Below the pieces are notes generated by a model, which searched no databases, was not told the DNA's origin, and saw nothing but the letters and a program-made list of their open reading frames with translations. 64,000 nt of DNA from Climacium dendroides (Eukaryota; Streptophyta; Bryopsida; Hypnales; Climaciaceae): contig OX467091.1 of NCBI GenBank assembly GCA_950106755.1, forward strand, positions 10,123,538 through 10,187,537, in the 5' to 3' direction. The translations under genes and the position numbers were made by a program. Positions 13,701 through 24,192 of this stretch are shown piece after piece (position 1 is the stretch's first letter; the number at the start of each line of letters is the position of its first letter).

Positions 13701-15561
13701 TCTATGCCTTATTGGACTGTCAACCTGATGGTGTGAAGGATCCCAGCGACCTGAGTAAGAATTCGCTGTTCGGGACAACAGATCTGCGTGGGAAGGTGGG
13801 TCTACGAGATCATCTCGTGCGGGGAATTTTGCGAGAAACGCCGAAGTTTGTTGTCCCATCACTGCGCGGGATAGAAAGGAAGTTTTACCATGCAATTACA
13901 TATCTGATGAGTGCACTTATCGTCTATTCGCAAGCGCGAAACAGCATGTTGCATGAAAAAGCAGGACGACTGAACTCAGACAAGTGATAGCAACTTGGCA
14001 AGGTAACCCGAAAGTAACGCCCTCAATGATGATTATTCTGATTTGTTCGGGATAGTTTGACCTGATAATCATTGAAAATATGGAATCCTCTTTGATGGGA
14101 GTAAAGAATCATTTCCATCCAATAGAAATGAATCGTACAAAGGTAGGCTGCTGCATATGGGTACTTCCACCTTACCTTGCTGTGTTGCACTCACCAGGAC
14201 GTTGGGAGCTTCGACCTCCCAAGTAGGGTTCGTCCTCATGGCCCGGAGCGACTGTTTAAAGTTCAAACCCAAATTAGCTCAGCAGATTCGTCGCAGTGGC
14301 GGCCCCCACATTCGCACGCGTTTTCGCACTTGGGGTTTGGACTGGACTGGTTCTGTCGGCATTTTCTTGTCCTACAGAGAAGCATTTGTGTCGGTAAATG
14401 ATGTGTGGTGGTTGAGGTTCAGTCCCTTGGAGGTTTTGGGCACATAATCTGCTTTTCACAAGGTGCTCTTCGCCAGACTGTGTCACGCAGCTTTGCAAGT
14501 ATTTGTGGTTCTCTTGATGTCATTAGATCACAGCCGCTCCACCCTGTTCTTCCATGTTTACCGAGATGCCGTTTCATTTTCAATTTTCCATGTTTCCAGC
14601 ATCACTATGTAGAGAGGAACTGTGATCGTTGTCAAGAGGTCAAGTGTAACCTAGTTTTGGGCGTCATAGTGGCTGTTCAGTTATGTGATAGTCGTTGTGC
14701 ATCTCTTGTGGTGATGCGCATGGGATTTAGGCAGTACATCGTCGAGCAATAAAGCGACGAGGAACGGTGGATTTGAGCAGAGTTTGGTGACTGTCGGTAA
14801 CTTGAATATTCCGAGTTCGATTCGTGTGTGGAAATGGATGCCGTCCACCTTCACCATTATTTCTCTACTCTGGCCCGATGTTCGACCAGCTCAAGTTGAA
14901 GGTAGGCGTTCGACTGGACTCTAGATTGTTCTTGTGAGGTTCAGGAAGATAATTATGATTCCTCCTCAGGTGTGTATATCTTAAGATATGTCGTGGTATT
15001 TACCTTTTCACAGAGACAAATACACTCACCGAAGTTTGATTTGACTTTTAGTTCGGGTTTGGCAGCTTTATTGAAGTTTGATTTGACTTTCTTTGTTTAA
15101 ATTAGTGTCTGAACTCTTCTGGTGTTTTCTTGGGGAGTTGATTTTCCCGCCTTACATAGTTCACACACTAGGGCTAAGAGTTGCAGTTTTTTTTGGAACA
15201 GAGTCTCAGGGGCGTTGGGTTTGTGAGGGTCTAAGTGTATCCTTTCAAACAAAACACAGATTGAATGAGTGGAATGGAGATTAGGCAGACTGGTTAAGGG
15301 GAATTAAAATAGAGGTAGAACAAATTTCCGGGTGCATATGACCTGTCTCCTTCGTACTGTTCCTTCCAAAAAGCACCATCTAATTTTTTGAAGCAATCTG
15401 TCTTTTTACAGTTTAGTGGAGGAATTCGCTCAGGCTCGATCGAGGAGCTTGTGATTGTTGACCTTTCGAGTTTTCCTCGATCGGTAAAGATTTGTGGGGT
15501 TTGAAAAATTGGAATAAGTTGGTTGTTGTCAAGCCTGATCGATTGCATCTCCGAGCTTACA
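13701..15561. other. Intergenic spacer and NLR promoter/5' UTR
   Basis: GC content stays higher than in the outer intergenic sequence. The short frames here (for example at 13712-13987 and 14405-14752) have no recognised domain and no consistent start context. A strong hairpin (TTGGGAG, 7-nt loop, CTCCCAA) lies near 14204-14224. The last few hundred bases must hold the NLR promoter and 5' UTR. A non-coding transcript here cannot be ruled out. Confidence 0.4.
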
Positions 15562-18500
15562 ATGCCGCCTGCCAGTAAAATAAGAGATGCCAGTAGATTA
15601 AGAGACTTAGAAAAGAAGAAGGGAGAATATCTCATCTCATACCCTGAAGATTGGTGTGAAGAACATCCCCCAGTTGATGCGGTCATTGTGAGCTATGAGA
15701 AATGGGAAGGCGTACCTCGCCAACGGGCGATTGAGGACCGACAGAGGATGAACCAGCTTTTTAAAGCGCTAGGTTTCCGTGTCAAGATTTTGGTGGATAA
15801 GAGCGCTGATGAATTGAAAACTGACCTGGAATTGTCTGCTAGCAATTTTACAAATTTTACAAATTGCTTTGTATGCTTTATAAGCGCATACGGCAACAGG
15901 GATTGCGATGGTCGTCAATTCATCCAAGATCTTGAGGGTAACAAAGTATACGTTATGGAGGATATCATCGAACCATTTAAGAGATGTAAGGCGTTGGATG
16001 AAAAGCCTAAAGTATTCTTCATCAATTCGCGCATCTGGAAATCCGATAAGCGCACTCTCAATTCAGTAGCTGGAGAATCGCCTACCATCTCCCTGAACAC
16101 GAAAGGCAGACGTCAAGACCCATGCAAAGATTATTTGGCTGTATTTTCATCTGAGGAAGAAAACCTTGACGGGCCAGATCCATGTCATAAACCTGTTTTT
16201 GTCCCGGCTCTTATTCATTCACTTCATCAGAACCACAATGACAAAGACGTCGGGGAAATTATCAACGAGGCCAACCTTTGTCAGACAGTATCGGTCCAGA
16301 GCACTTTGGACCACAAACTTTTCTGGAGAACACCACCTGACCGATTTAGCAAGCGGATGCCGCTGGTTTCCAGAACACCAAATGAAGCTCCAGAGCTGGA
16401 CATAGTCCTATTCCATGGCTACGAGTTTGGTGACAGCGTGCGATATCCTGCAGCAGCTCTATCCTCTTGGTTTACAAAATCTACGAATCCGGTCTGCTGG
16501 CCTGTGGAGTGGCTACCGAAGGCACTGGGTGGCATTCCAATGCGTGTGTTTTGCTTGAAGTATTCCGAGCCTGAGCCTGAGACAAGTAAGCGGAAATTGA
16601 ACGAGCTGGCAGAGCAGGTACGAAAGGATCTCGGAACGCTGGCTACAAAGCCATTGATATTCATAGCGCATGGATTGGGGGGTCTGCTCATCCAGGATGT
16701 TCTGAATAGCAAGGAAGAGTCCATTCGAAATCTCAAGAAATGGTTGAGGGGGATTGTATTCTACGGGGTGCCATTTGATTTACGTTCAGGAGCCAACAAC
16801 TTCTCACTCCTGGCATTAGAAAGTGCACTCAAGCAGGAGAAAGGGAATCTGTCTGTTGTGAGGAAATCAGAGATTGAAGAGGCTATGAAATCTGCAGGAG
16901 CAATGCAAGCGGCACGCCAAAATTTCTGCAAAAAGTACAAGGAAATCACCCTGTCTTTTGAGGAAGGAAATGAAACATATGGTTCCGTAAGTTCCCCGCT
17001 ACAGCCACCACGAGAACTCGGTGATCGATAGTTTGAGATTGACCAGTGGTAGAAGGTGGTTTCGTAGTTGCCTCTCAATTTTAGTGGTGTGGTTGGTTTT
17101 CTCAACTAGTTTTATTTGTCATAGAGGTATATGGTATTTACTGAGCTCGTTATTATGAATTTTCTGCAGAAAATAAATTTGGTGGCCGCACAGCAATATG
17201 CAACAGAGGTGAATACGATAGTAGAGAAATGTTCATCGCGCAATCATTTTGATATATGTAGACCAGAAACGCTCGACGACAGCATATTTACTGATTTGCT
17301 GCGCTTCATCAGGAAGCAACTTCACGATTGTGGTACGTTCCATGGCCTCTGAATGAGGAAAAGTCCTCTAGAAGTCTAGACTACACAATGAAGCGTGTGA
17401 TATCATTTTAGGAATTATCCAACATCTTCTCTTTTGCAGAGTCTTAGCTATAGTTTGCGCGAAATATTCAAAGAACTTCGAACACCCGATATTGTGGGTT
17501 TATCCAAATTCTTTCTCCCTTCGGGCGTCTTTAATTGACTACCTCTGGAGTAGAGAGCAGATGAAACGCCTTGTTTGCTGCTGCTTTTTTTATTGGTGGT
17601 ATGGAGAGTAGTCAGAATAATACACAAAGATCTGGACCAGAAATATTTACGTTGAAGATTGGTTTAGAAGATTGTTCATGCCTTTGAAATAGCGTAGTAA
17701 TCACAGAACCCTGTCTTTCATAAAATTCAGAGGCAAAAGATGCGTCTCTGTTGTCCTACTGCTATTTCGCTGTTGAGATTTTCATTAATTTTGCAGGTGA
17801 CCGTTGTTACATTCTGATAGACTTTTGTAATGCTATTTGCTTGCAGATCGGACAGACATTATTGTTGGACAGGATTCCCACCGTAAGAAACTCAAAAGCT
17901 GGTTGCTGACAAGAGAGACGAAGGCCGCATCAGTTGCCGGGATAACAGGAGGTGAAACATTCGGTGTTGCTGGAATGGGCGGCATAGGGAAGACGACGCT
18001 GGCTAACTCACTGCTTGAGGATGAAGATATCAAAAACTACTACGACCACCGCGTCTATTGGATTCCTGTCAAACGAGATCCTAACATCATCGACTGTCAA
18101 AGACGTTTGCTCTCAGAAATTTGCAAAGAGATGCCTTCGAAGGAACTAGACACGGAGAAGCTTTTACAAGAGGAGCTTAAGCGAAAACTATCAAAACTGA
18201 GGAGGGTGCTGCTTTTTTTAGACGACGTCTGGCAGAAGAACCACGTGGACAGGCTGCTGGGAGACTCCTTCGTGAAGATGTTCCCTCAAGAGAGCAAGTG
18301 CATCATCACGAGTAGGAAACCTGCGGAGTTGGCAAAACTGGACACAGATAATCAAATTGAAAGATTGGATGTTCTGAACGATGAGGATGCTAGAACGTTG
18401 TTCTGTTCTAAGGCATTCTTAAACGGCAAAATGCCTATGGACAACGACTTGAGAGTTGCTGTGGACGAAGTAATTGCTGCTTGTGGTAACATGCCAATCC

Positions 18501-20419
18501 TGCTCGCGACCATTGGTGCTGATCGATGGGGTAATAGGTCTACTAAGTCGTGGCAAGAAGTTCTAGATCGGCTGAAACGCGTGACGGCCGAAAACGCGGG
18601 TGACGAAGAGTCGATAAAATACCAGAATCTGATCAAGCAAGTGATGATCAGCTATGATGATCTCCCTGAGAGTGACCCTGTATCTGGTGAAGGGATTGAC
18701 TTCAAGGACCACTTTCTGGACTTTGCAGCATTTCCCGAGCGGGAGGAGATTGAAATTGCCGTGCTCATGGACATGTGGACCAAACCTGGTATGACAGAGG
18801 ATGGGGCGTACAGGATACTCGAAGAACTGGAGCAAAGGTGTTTGGTGAAGATCGTCGGTTACTGGTGCCACGTGCATGACATTTTCAGAGCCCTCGCCTT
18901 GAAGCTAGTTGAAGAGCAGCCCCTGAAGAAGAGGAAGAGGCTGTTCGCGTGGGAGTTGAGCAATAGCAGGTTACCAGAGGAGTGGAGAATTTCTCAAGAT
19001 GTGAGATCAGGAGATTTTGAGGACGATTTTGAGACCGAGAAGATGGTGATAGCAAAGAGTGAGATAAAGGCATTCCACTTGAGCGATGCCATCCTTTTCA
19101 GATGTTTGACGCATTTGCGCATGCTGTTTTTGACGTCGAATCTGATTCTGGAGTCACTACCTCCAGAAATCGGATACATGAAGTGTTTGGAGAAGCTGGA
19201 TTTAAGTTGGTGTTTAGGCCTGAAGCGATTGCCACGAGAGATCGGTCAGCTGGAGAGCCTTGAGAAGCTGAACATGGCCGGGTGTTCCTCCCTGACTGAA
19301 ATTCCGGCTGAGGTTGGCAAACTGAAGAAGTTGGTGGAATTGAACATGCAAAGCTGCGGGATACTGGAGTTGCCTGTTGAGATTGGAGAGCTGACGAGGC
19401 TGACTTATCTATGTCTGAATGACTGCAACGAGCTTAGAGCTCTTCCTGAAGCGATGGGAAAGCTGAGCAGCTTGGAGAGGCTGGAATGTGACATGCTGCA
19501 GATAATGGAGATACCGAAGTCTTTGGGTGATTTGAGCAAGTTGAAGTACCTTTCGTTCAGTGCTTGTGGTGCTATCACCGAGATCCCTGCAGAGTTCGTG
19601 AATCTAAAAAATCTCGTCTGCTTGTGGTTCGTGAACTCTAGAAACTTGAAGGTTGTACCGCACGAGCTGGACAAGTTGGTGACAGAGGGCAGCCTGACAG
19701 TGTTTAATGTTTACAATACTGGTGTGATTTGGGAGGAACTTCCGCCAAGACTTCATGCTCTGCCAAGACCCTTTGACGGCACTATTAAAGATGATGAAGT
19801 GGATTCGACGGCAGATAATCCTGATGGGCCATATTGGTCGCACAAGCGAGGTATGCTTGTGAATACCGCATCTCTCTATGACCCGAGCAACAAGGAGCAG
19901 AGACGTTTGTCTTTTGGGATAGTCCGAGTTGTGACCTTGGCGAAGAACGAGCCATTCATGAGCCCGCGGTTCAACATGGCTATTCGAATCATCTACACCA
20001 TGTGCAACCACACCCAAACAAGGCATGCTATTGTGAGATGTGGTGGTGTTTCTGTCCTCCTCCGTTGCATCGACAAGGGCTATCTTTATGATTGTGGTGA
20101 TTATGCGGCAGCCACACTTTGCAACATGTGTGTCACAGTTTCAACACACAAAGCAATCGTTGATTCACCTCACGCGCTTGATATTCTCACGCGAGCTTTA
20201 CATAGAAAGAATGGGATGAGTGATAGCGTCTTTCAAGCCTTACTGTGGATCAGGCAAGGAGATAAGAATGAGAATGAGTTTACTTACTTCTCAGAGATTT
20301 TAGAAAAATGTGGGCATACCTTTGGCCATCCGGGCTGCGCCTGTATCTGGTGCCAACACTGGTTCGGGTGGGTTCATCCAGGTTCGTCGACGTTTCTCGA
20401 GGTCAAAAACGTTTTCTGA
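15562..20419 (+). CDS. NLR immune receptor: caspase-like / alpha-beta hydrolase / NB-ARC / LRR / ARM-like
   Basis: Predicted intracellular immune receptor of 1,386 residues in three exons: 15562-16986, 17170-17332 and 17847-20419. Both introns have GT..AG ends, and the phases (0, then 1) restore one open frame. The start is the first ATG; the frame continues upstream only from a TTG. Domains in order: caspase-like p20/p10 (about 33-256); alpha/beta-hydrolase (about 275-527); NB-ARC with P-loop GMGGIGKTT (572-580), Walker B LLFLDDVW (651-658), CIITSRK (681-687), a GLPL-like GNMPILLAT (743-751) and VHD in place of MHD (872-874); LRRs of LPxEIGxLxxLxxL type (about 950-1140); an ARM-like region (about 1211-1331); and a Cys/His-rich tail. 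In NLRs the NB-ARC is the ATP/ADP switch and the LRR the sensing or autoinhibitory part. Switch residues are intact, while both N-terminal enzyme-like domains lack catalytic residues. Hydrolase-type NLRs are known from liverworts; the caspase-like extension is the unusual part. Confidence 0.9.
15658..16329 (+). other. Caspase-like p20/p10 domain without catalytic dyad (NLR residues 33-256)
   Basis: The p20-like part has the first strand (DAVIVSYEKW), an Arg-rich helix ending in LFKALGFRV, the hydrophobic strand NCFVCFIS, and EPFKRCKALDEKPKVFFIN, which strongly resembles the 'F..C..L..KPKLFFIQACRG' block of animal caspases. The p10-like part has KDYLAVFSS, then VFVPALIHSLHQNH, then VQSTLDHKLFW, matching the caspase 'DFL..YS', 'FIQ.L...L..H' and 'STL.KKLYF' blocks in order. 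The catalytic His (SHG) aligns with Tyr110 (TAC, 15889-15891) and the catalytic Cys (QACRG) with Arg157 (CGC, 16030-16032). Protease activity is therefore unlikely and a scaffold role more likely. A very diverged metacaspase is the alternative, but the p10 blocks fit caspases better. Confidence 0.7.
16384..17326 (+). other. Alpha/beta-hydrolase (SERAC1/PGAP1-like) domain with Ser replaced by Gly (NLR residues 275-527)
   Basis: The domain opens with LDIVLFHGYEFG, the usual 'IVFVHGL' strand and oxyanion turn. It continues through PLIFIAHGLGGLLIQDVL, where family members have 'FIGHSLGGLV'. The nucleophile Ser is Gly371 here (GGA, 16672-16674). GIVFYGVPFD replaces the usual 'GIIFLGTPH'. Exon 2 completes the fold with SSRNHFDICRPETLDD, the region of the catalytic His (His501, 17245-17247), which is retained. 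Intron 1 lies inside the domain, which helps validate the gene model. With no Ser nucleophile, ordinary esterase activity is unlikely. This is the domain class that defines hydrolase-type NLRs. Confidence 0.75.
16987..17169 (+). other. NLR intron 1 (phase 0, 183 nt)
   Basis: Donor TCC|GTAAGT and acceptor TTTTCTGCAG|AAA. Exon 1 ends in codon GS (residues 474-475) and exon 2 resumes KINLVAAQQY. If retained, translation runs 14 more codons to a stop at 17029-17031, giving a 489-residue protein without NB-ARC. Confidence 0.85.
17333..17846 (+). other. NLR intron 2 (phase 1, 514 nt)
   Basis: Donor TGTG|GTACGT and acceptor TTGCTTGCAG|ATCGG. The split codon is G+AT, Asp530, joining LHDC to RTDIIVGQDS at the start of the NB-ARC. 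The intron body is AT-rich. Confidence 0.85.
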
Positions 20420-20965
20420 GCTTGAGATCTGCCTATGAGGGTCGTGGATTTTAGTTTCAATCACAAGTTTTTAAAGATAGTTGGTAAGTTGGTGGAAATC
20501 AAGCTATCTGTCTTGCTTTTATACCTTCGTAGAGTGCTTTCCTATATTGCTAACAGAGGTAAGTGAATTTTTTCTCTTGGTAGGAATTTTACAAATTATA
20601 TTTGATTATATTGTTTCTTTCTAGGCTCTAGAATTGCGAAATCCCCATTTGCGTAGCCTGCAGGATCGCGTCTACTGTCACAAAGTGTCACTACAGTTGG
20701 GTCCGAGCCACTAAATGACATGAAAAAACGTGATCCGGTGGCGATATTACAGAACATGCAAATGTGCAATAGTAAGTACCTCTTCACTGTCACAAAGTGC
20801 TGTGTCGACATGCAAGCAGACAGCAGCTAGTGCAGCAGACCCCCGTATAACATCGGCAACAAATCATACAACAACGTCGGTAGCATAGGCCTGCATGAAA
20901 AATCAAAATTCTCCATTGAAGAAGCTCGAGGGCTGCAATTGATTTGCATAGACAATGGTGAAGCT
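20420..20965 (+). other. NLR 3' region with possible UTR introns
   Basis: After the stop come intron-like signals: a donor AG|GTAAGTG at 20559, an acceptor TTTCTTTCTAG ending at 20624 (a 66-nt intron) and another donor GTAAGT at 20772. They may mark 3' UTR introns or an alternative last exon. A 13-nt word CTGTCACAAAGTG occurs at about 20676 and about 20787. Confidence 0.3.
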
Positions 20966-21169
20966 TCAAACAATGTTCCAACCTTTGCCACTTTTGAGAA
21001 TTTTTAAATCATCGACGTGAAGGCACAAAACCAAAATTTGTGTGCTACTTGGAGGAGGAGCTTCCACGTGTCGGGCTTCGACCATTTCTTGCTTGATGCC
21101 AAACATCTTCTGAAAGGAGACCAGGCTTTCAAGTAAATTGATCAAGCTTTGAAGGAGGTACAAGTCCAT
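20966..21169 (-). pseudogene. Possible Ty1/copia reverse-transcriptase remnant
   Basis: The minus-strand frame contains QILVLCLHVDDLKI, resembling the 'LYVDDL' active-site strand of copia reverse transcriptases with Tyr changed to His. About 30 residues before it weakly fit the preceding RT region. Nothing else of pol is recognisable around it, so at best this is a short relic. A chance match is possible. Confidence 0.25.
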
Positions 21170-21416
21170 GTTGCAGTTGTTCCCAACTCAAAAAGGTATG
21201 CCGAGTCAAAGTGGTGTTTGATTGAATGAGCTAGTTGCGAGCGGGAATCCGATCATTCCAATCATTTCTGAGGCGGCCCCGAGAGATTGAAGTCAAGTGC
21301 ACCTACATTCACTAAACATACGAGGAAAGGGAGGTTTAATTAAGTGAAGGAATGGGCAATTGTCCTTCAAAAACTAGCTGAAATCACAGGGTTTTGATCT
21401 GCTGCCTTTGAATGGT
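21170..21416. other. Short unassigned spacer
   Basis: I see no gene or repeat beyond the edges of the neighbouring remnant and fold-back element. Confidence 0.5.
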
Positions 21417-23230
21417 GAGTGCACTTCGGCCAGGGCTAGATTTTGGCTGAGCCCCTGCACTGTTGCGCTTCCAGGTTGCCCCAGCTCCAGCTGCCCAGAG
21501 TGCGCACATCTTCAAATCTGCCCGGAGCTCAGGCTCTTCTTTCGTCGTCTACCACTCTACGGCCTACCAGGAAGTTTGAACGTTTTCTCCCCGCGCTTGC
21601 TCACCTGTCCTCCTCGCTTGCTTTGTTGGAAGTCTACTGGGGTGCTCTCCGTTTTCTCTTCGACTGAGATTGATGAGAGACTCGGGGAGAGGGTGAGGTG
21701 AAATCTCCGACGGAAGAAGGAAGGAAGGGTGAGCCTGGCGGGTAGTCTGTAGCAGCGGCGACCTCTCCCATGGCGTCGGGAGAATCACCGGGCGACCGGC
21801 TGGGAGAGATGAAGTTTATAGGGGTAGGGGACAGATCGGGGAACGGACAGGTTGATTCATCTTTTCTTTTGGATTTTATAAAAATAAAAATAAAATTATT
21901 AAACATTGAGGGAGGTGGGTTAAATGTTGTTCGTTTGTTCAATGGAATGGAGGGGCGGGAAGGCACTCACCCGGACATTCTTCCGGCAATGGCTACTAAG
22001 GTCGTTGTTGCTATAAATGTTTGAGCTTGACATTGGGTATGGATGCAAGTATTTAGATGTTTCTTGAGCTTGTTTCCAGATGCAAGTTGCAAAGTGAATT
22101 CAGCTTGATTATTGACAAAAGAATTGAAAGTAAGTTGTAGCCTTCCACCTAGGGGACACCTACAGTAGCAGTGACCTCGGTCACCATTGTTGGAAGAATG
22201 GTTGGGTGAGTGCCTTCTTGTCCCTTCACCTAGGGGACACCTATAGCAGCAGTGACCTTGATTACCATTGTTGAAAGAATGGTTGGGTGAGTGCCTTCCT
22301 GGCCCTTCATTCCATTCAACAAACGAGCAACATTTAACCTGCCTCCCTCAATGTAAAATAATTTTTCTATTTATTTTTATAAAATCCAAAAGAAAAAATG
22401 AATCAACCCTTGTCCGTTCCCCAATCTGTCCCCTACCCCGATAAACTTCAACTCCCTACCGGAGTTGCCCGGTGATTCTCCCGGCGCCATGGGAGAGGTC
22501 GTCGCTGCTAGAGACTACCCCCTTGTTGTGGTTGTGGTTGTCACGTAAGTATAAGTTGGAAAAATTATAAACTTTGTATTTAAGCCCACGAACTGCATCA
22601 ACCATTAGAATCCAACAACAATCAGTTGTCTGAGTAATAATCATGGCCTCCTAGGACCGAGACATGCAATTTTTTATAACCCAGATGTGGTCATGTGGGG
22701 TTTGAGGATTTCCTGAGGATGAAGCTTCAGTCACCAAGACCAAAGCTAGGACCCAACTTCTGTTTCTGAATGGCTTCCGTCTAACGATTGAATCATTTGT
22801 TCTTGAGTTCTATTTTCGCTCTCTTTTGAAAAGATTTCAGAAATGCCCTTAGGGCAATTTGTTGTTGCAGCACAACAGGTTGCTCCTGCTGGGTTTTCTT
22901 AACCGGCTGCTCAGATTCAGGTCAGTCTCCCTCACCTGGAGGTAATTCAGTACTTCAAATGAAAGGAGGTCGTCTGGCTTGGGGTTTGAGATGGACTACG
23001 ACAGCTTAACAAAAACAGGAGAGAGAACGCTCGTCACATGTAACAAACAGGAAGCAACATGCTCTTGTAACAAACAGGGAAGGGGGAAGAGCTTCTTGTG
23101 GCTGGTAGAAGAGGAGCTCCGGGCAGGTTTGAAGATGTGTATGCTCGAGGCAGCTGGAGCTGGGGCAGCCCGGAAGCGCAGCAGTGCTAGGGAGCCATGC
23201 CATCAGTCTAGCCCTGGCCATGCACTTCCT
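21417..23230. mobile_element. Fold-back (nested inverted-repeat) element
   Basis: Two nested inverted pairs are visible. The outer pair is about 21417-21556 against about 23097-23230, sharing GCCAGGGCTAGA and CCCCAGCTCCAGCTGCC. The inner pair is 21740-22020 against 22232-22520: its left arm (GGTAGTCTGTAGCAGCGGCG, then GGGAGAATCACCGGGC) reappears reverse-complemented on the right, ending GTCGCTGCTAGAGACTACC. Inner arms are about 280 bp with a spacer near 210 bp. The right side carries an extra ~570-bp segment (22521-23096). No transposase is recognised and target duplications were not found. It may be a fold-back or Mutator-like non-autonomous element, and a transcript would form a long hairpin. 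Confidence 0.6.
22147..22306. repeat. Tandem duplication of about 80 bp in the fold-back spacer
   Basis: Two copies start CACCTAGGGGACACCTA at about 22147 and 22228 and end GGTTGGGTGAGTGCCTTC. The second forms the tip of the inner right arm, so the duplication probably arose from the arm itself. Confidence 0.75.
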
Positions 23231-23279
23231 CTTATTGGTAAGATAACAAGTTAGCATACAAACTTTAGCTATGGTGAAG

Positions 23280-23660
23280 GTACCCATAACTGATCCAATA
23301 AGCAATTCGGGACATGGTCTGGAGTGTTGCAAATGATGTTGCAAGGGAAAGCAAATATTTTCAGAGGTGCATTGATGGGGAATTTTATTAAAATGGCAAT
23401 ATTCCATGTGCCATTTTCACAGTGTGCCATTCTCACAATCAAACCTGACGGTCTGAAATTTATTAGTGTATCAGATTTCAGTCTTCCTGGTTTAAACTGT
23501 GGGATGTCGAAGTCACAGAATATTTGTCATTTTAATGAAATTCCCCATATTGATAAAAATGACTGGGAATGCAAAAAAATTGGTAATTTTATCTATTGGA
23601 CTAAAATTACTATGAATTTTGGGAGGCCAAAAATGTTTTTCATCCTATAGACAATAACTA
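23280..23660. repeat. Dispersed repeat, copy 1
   Basis: The segment beginning CCCATAACTGATCCAATAAGCAATT is a diverged copy of 28045-28330 (CCCATAACCGATTGAATAAGCAATT). Both later contain ATGAATTTTG followed by AGGC..AAA. No coding signature. The family is not identified. Confidence 0.5.
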
Positions 23661-24192
23661 GACGCTTCTAATTTTAATCTTAGCCAAACTACTTTCCTAC
23701 TCACTACTTCCTGCTTTCTTGCTCACCACTTTGGGACATGTCTCATGACTTTATTAGTTGGAACACTGTTATTCTCTCTTAAATGTGCTCCCAACTCGTC
23801 CATAGTAATTAAAGGATAAATGTTAGCTAGGCTTAAGAGTCTACAACTTAATTGCATAATCAAGTCCTTTTTTTTTATCCCCTAGACAACCAAAGAATCT
23901 GCTCCTCTAGATTAAGACACGTTCACAAGCTTTGAAAAACGCCATCTCCAAGCAGCATACACGCCTGTGGATTGAATTTCTAGTGCCTTGTTGATGAGCG
24001 TATCATCAGAAACTACTTAAACCCGCAATCGACGAACAAATCCTGATGCTGACCTGCGATGGGAAGCTCTAGGTCGCAAATCACCAACATATGTTAAAGA
24101 AATGTTTACAGCTAGAATGAGTTGTGCATATTGAAATGGTACACCTAGACAATGTGGTATGCCTAGAGAAATAAACTTCAATGCCGAATACT
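23661..24192 (-). other. Likely 3' flank of the first gasdermin-like gene
   Basis: No coding features. TTTATT at 23750-23755 is AATAAA on the gene strand, about 440 nt past the stop, and could be the polyadenylation signal. Confidence 0.3.

Noticed and set aside
14190..14270. tRNA-like hairpins
   Set aside because: A strong stem exists but no cloverleaf, T-arm or A/B-box pattern could be assembled. No tRNA, rRNA or CRISPR array is visible in the window.
15523..15561. Upstream extension of the NLR frame
   Set aside because: It begins with TTG; the first ATG at 15562 is the sensible start.
17131..17352. Separate small gene in the NLR locus
   Set aside because: It is NLR exon 2 read into both introns; splice sites and phase join it to exons 1 and 3.
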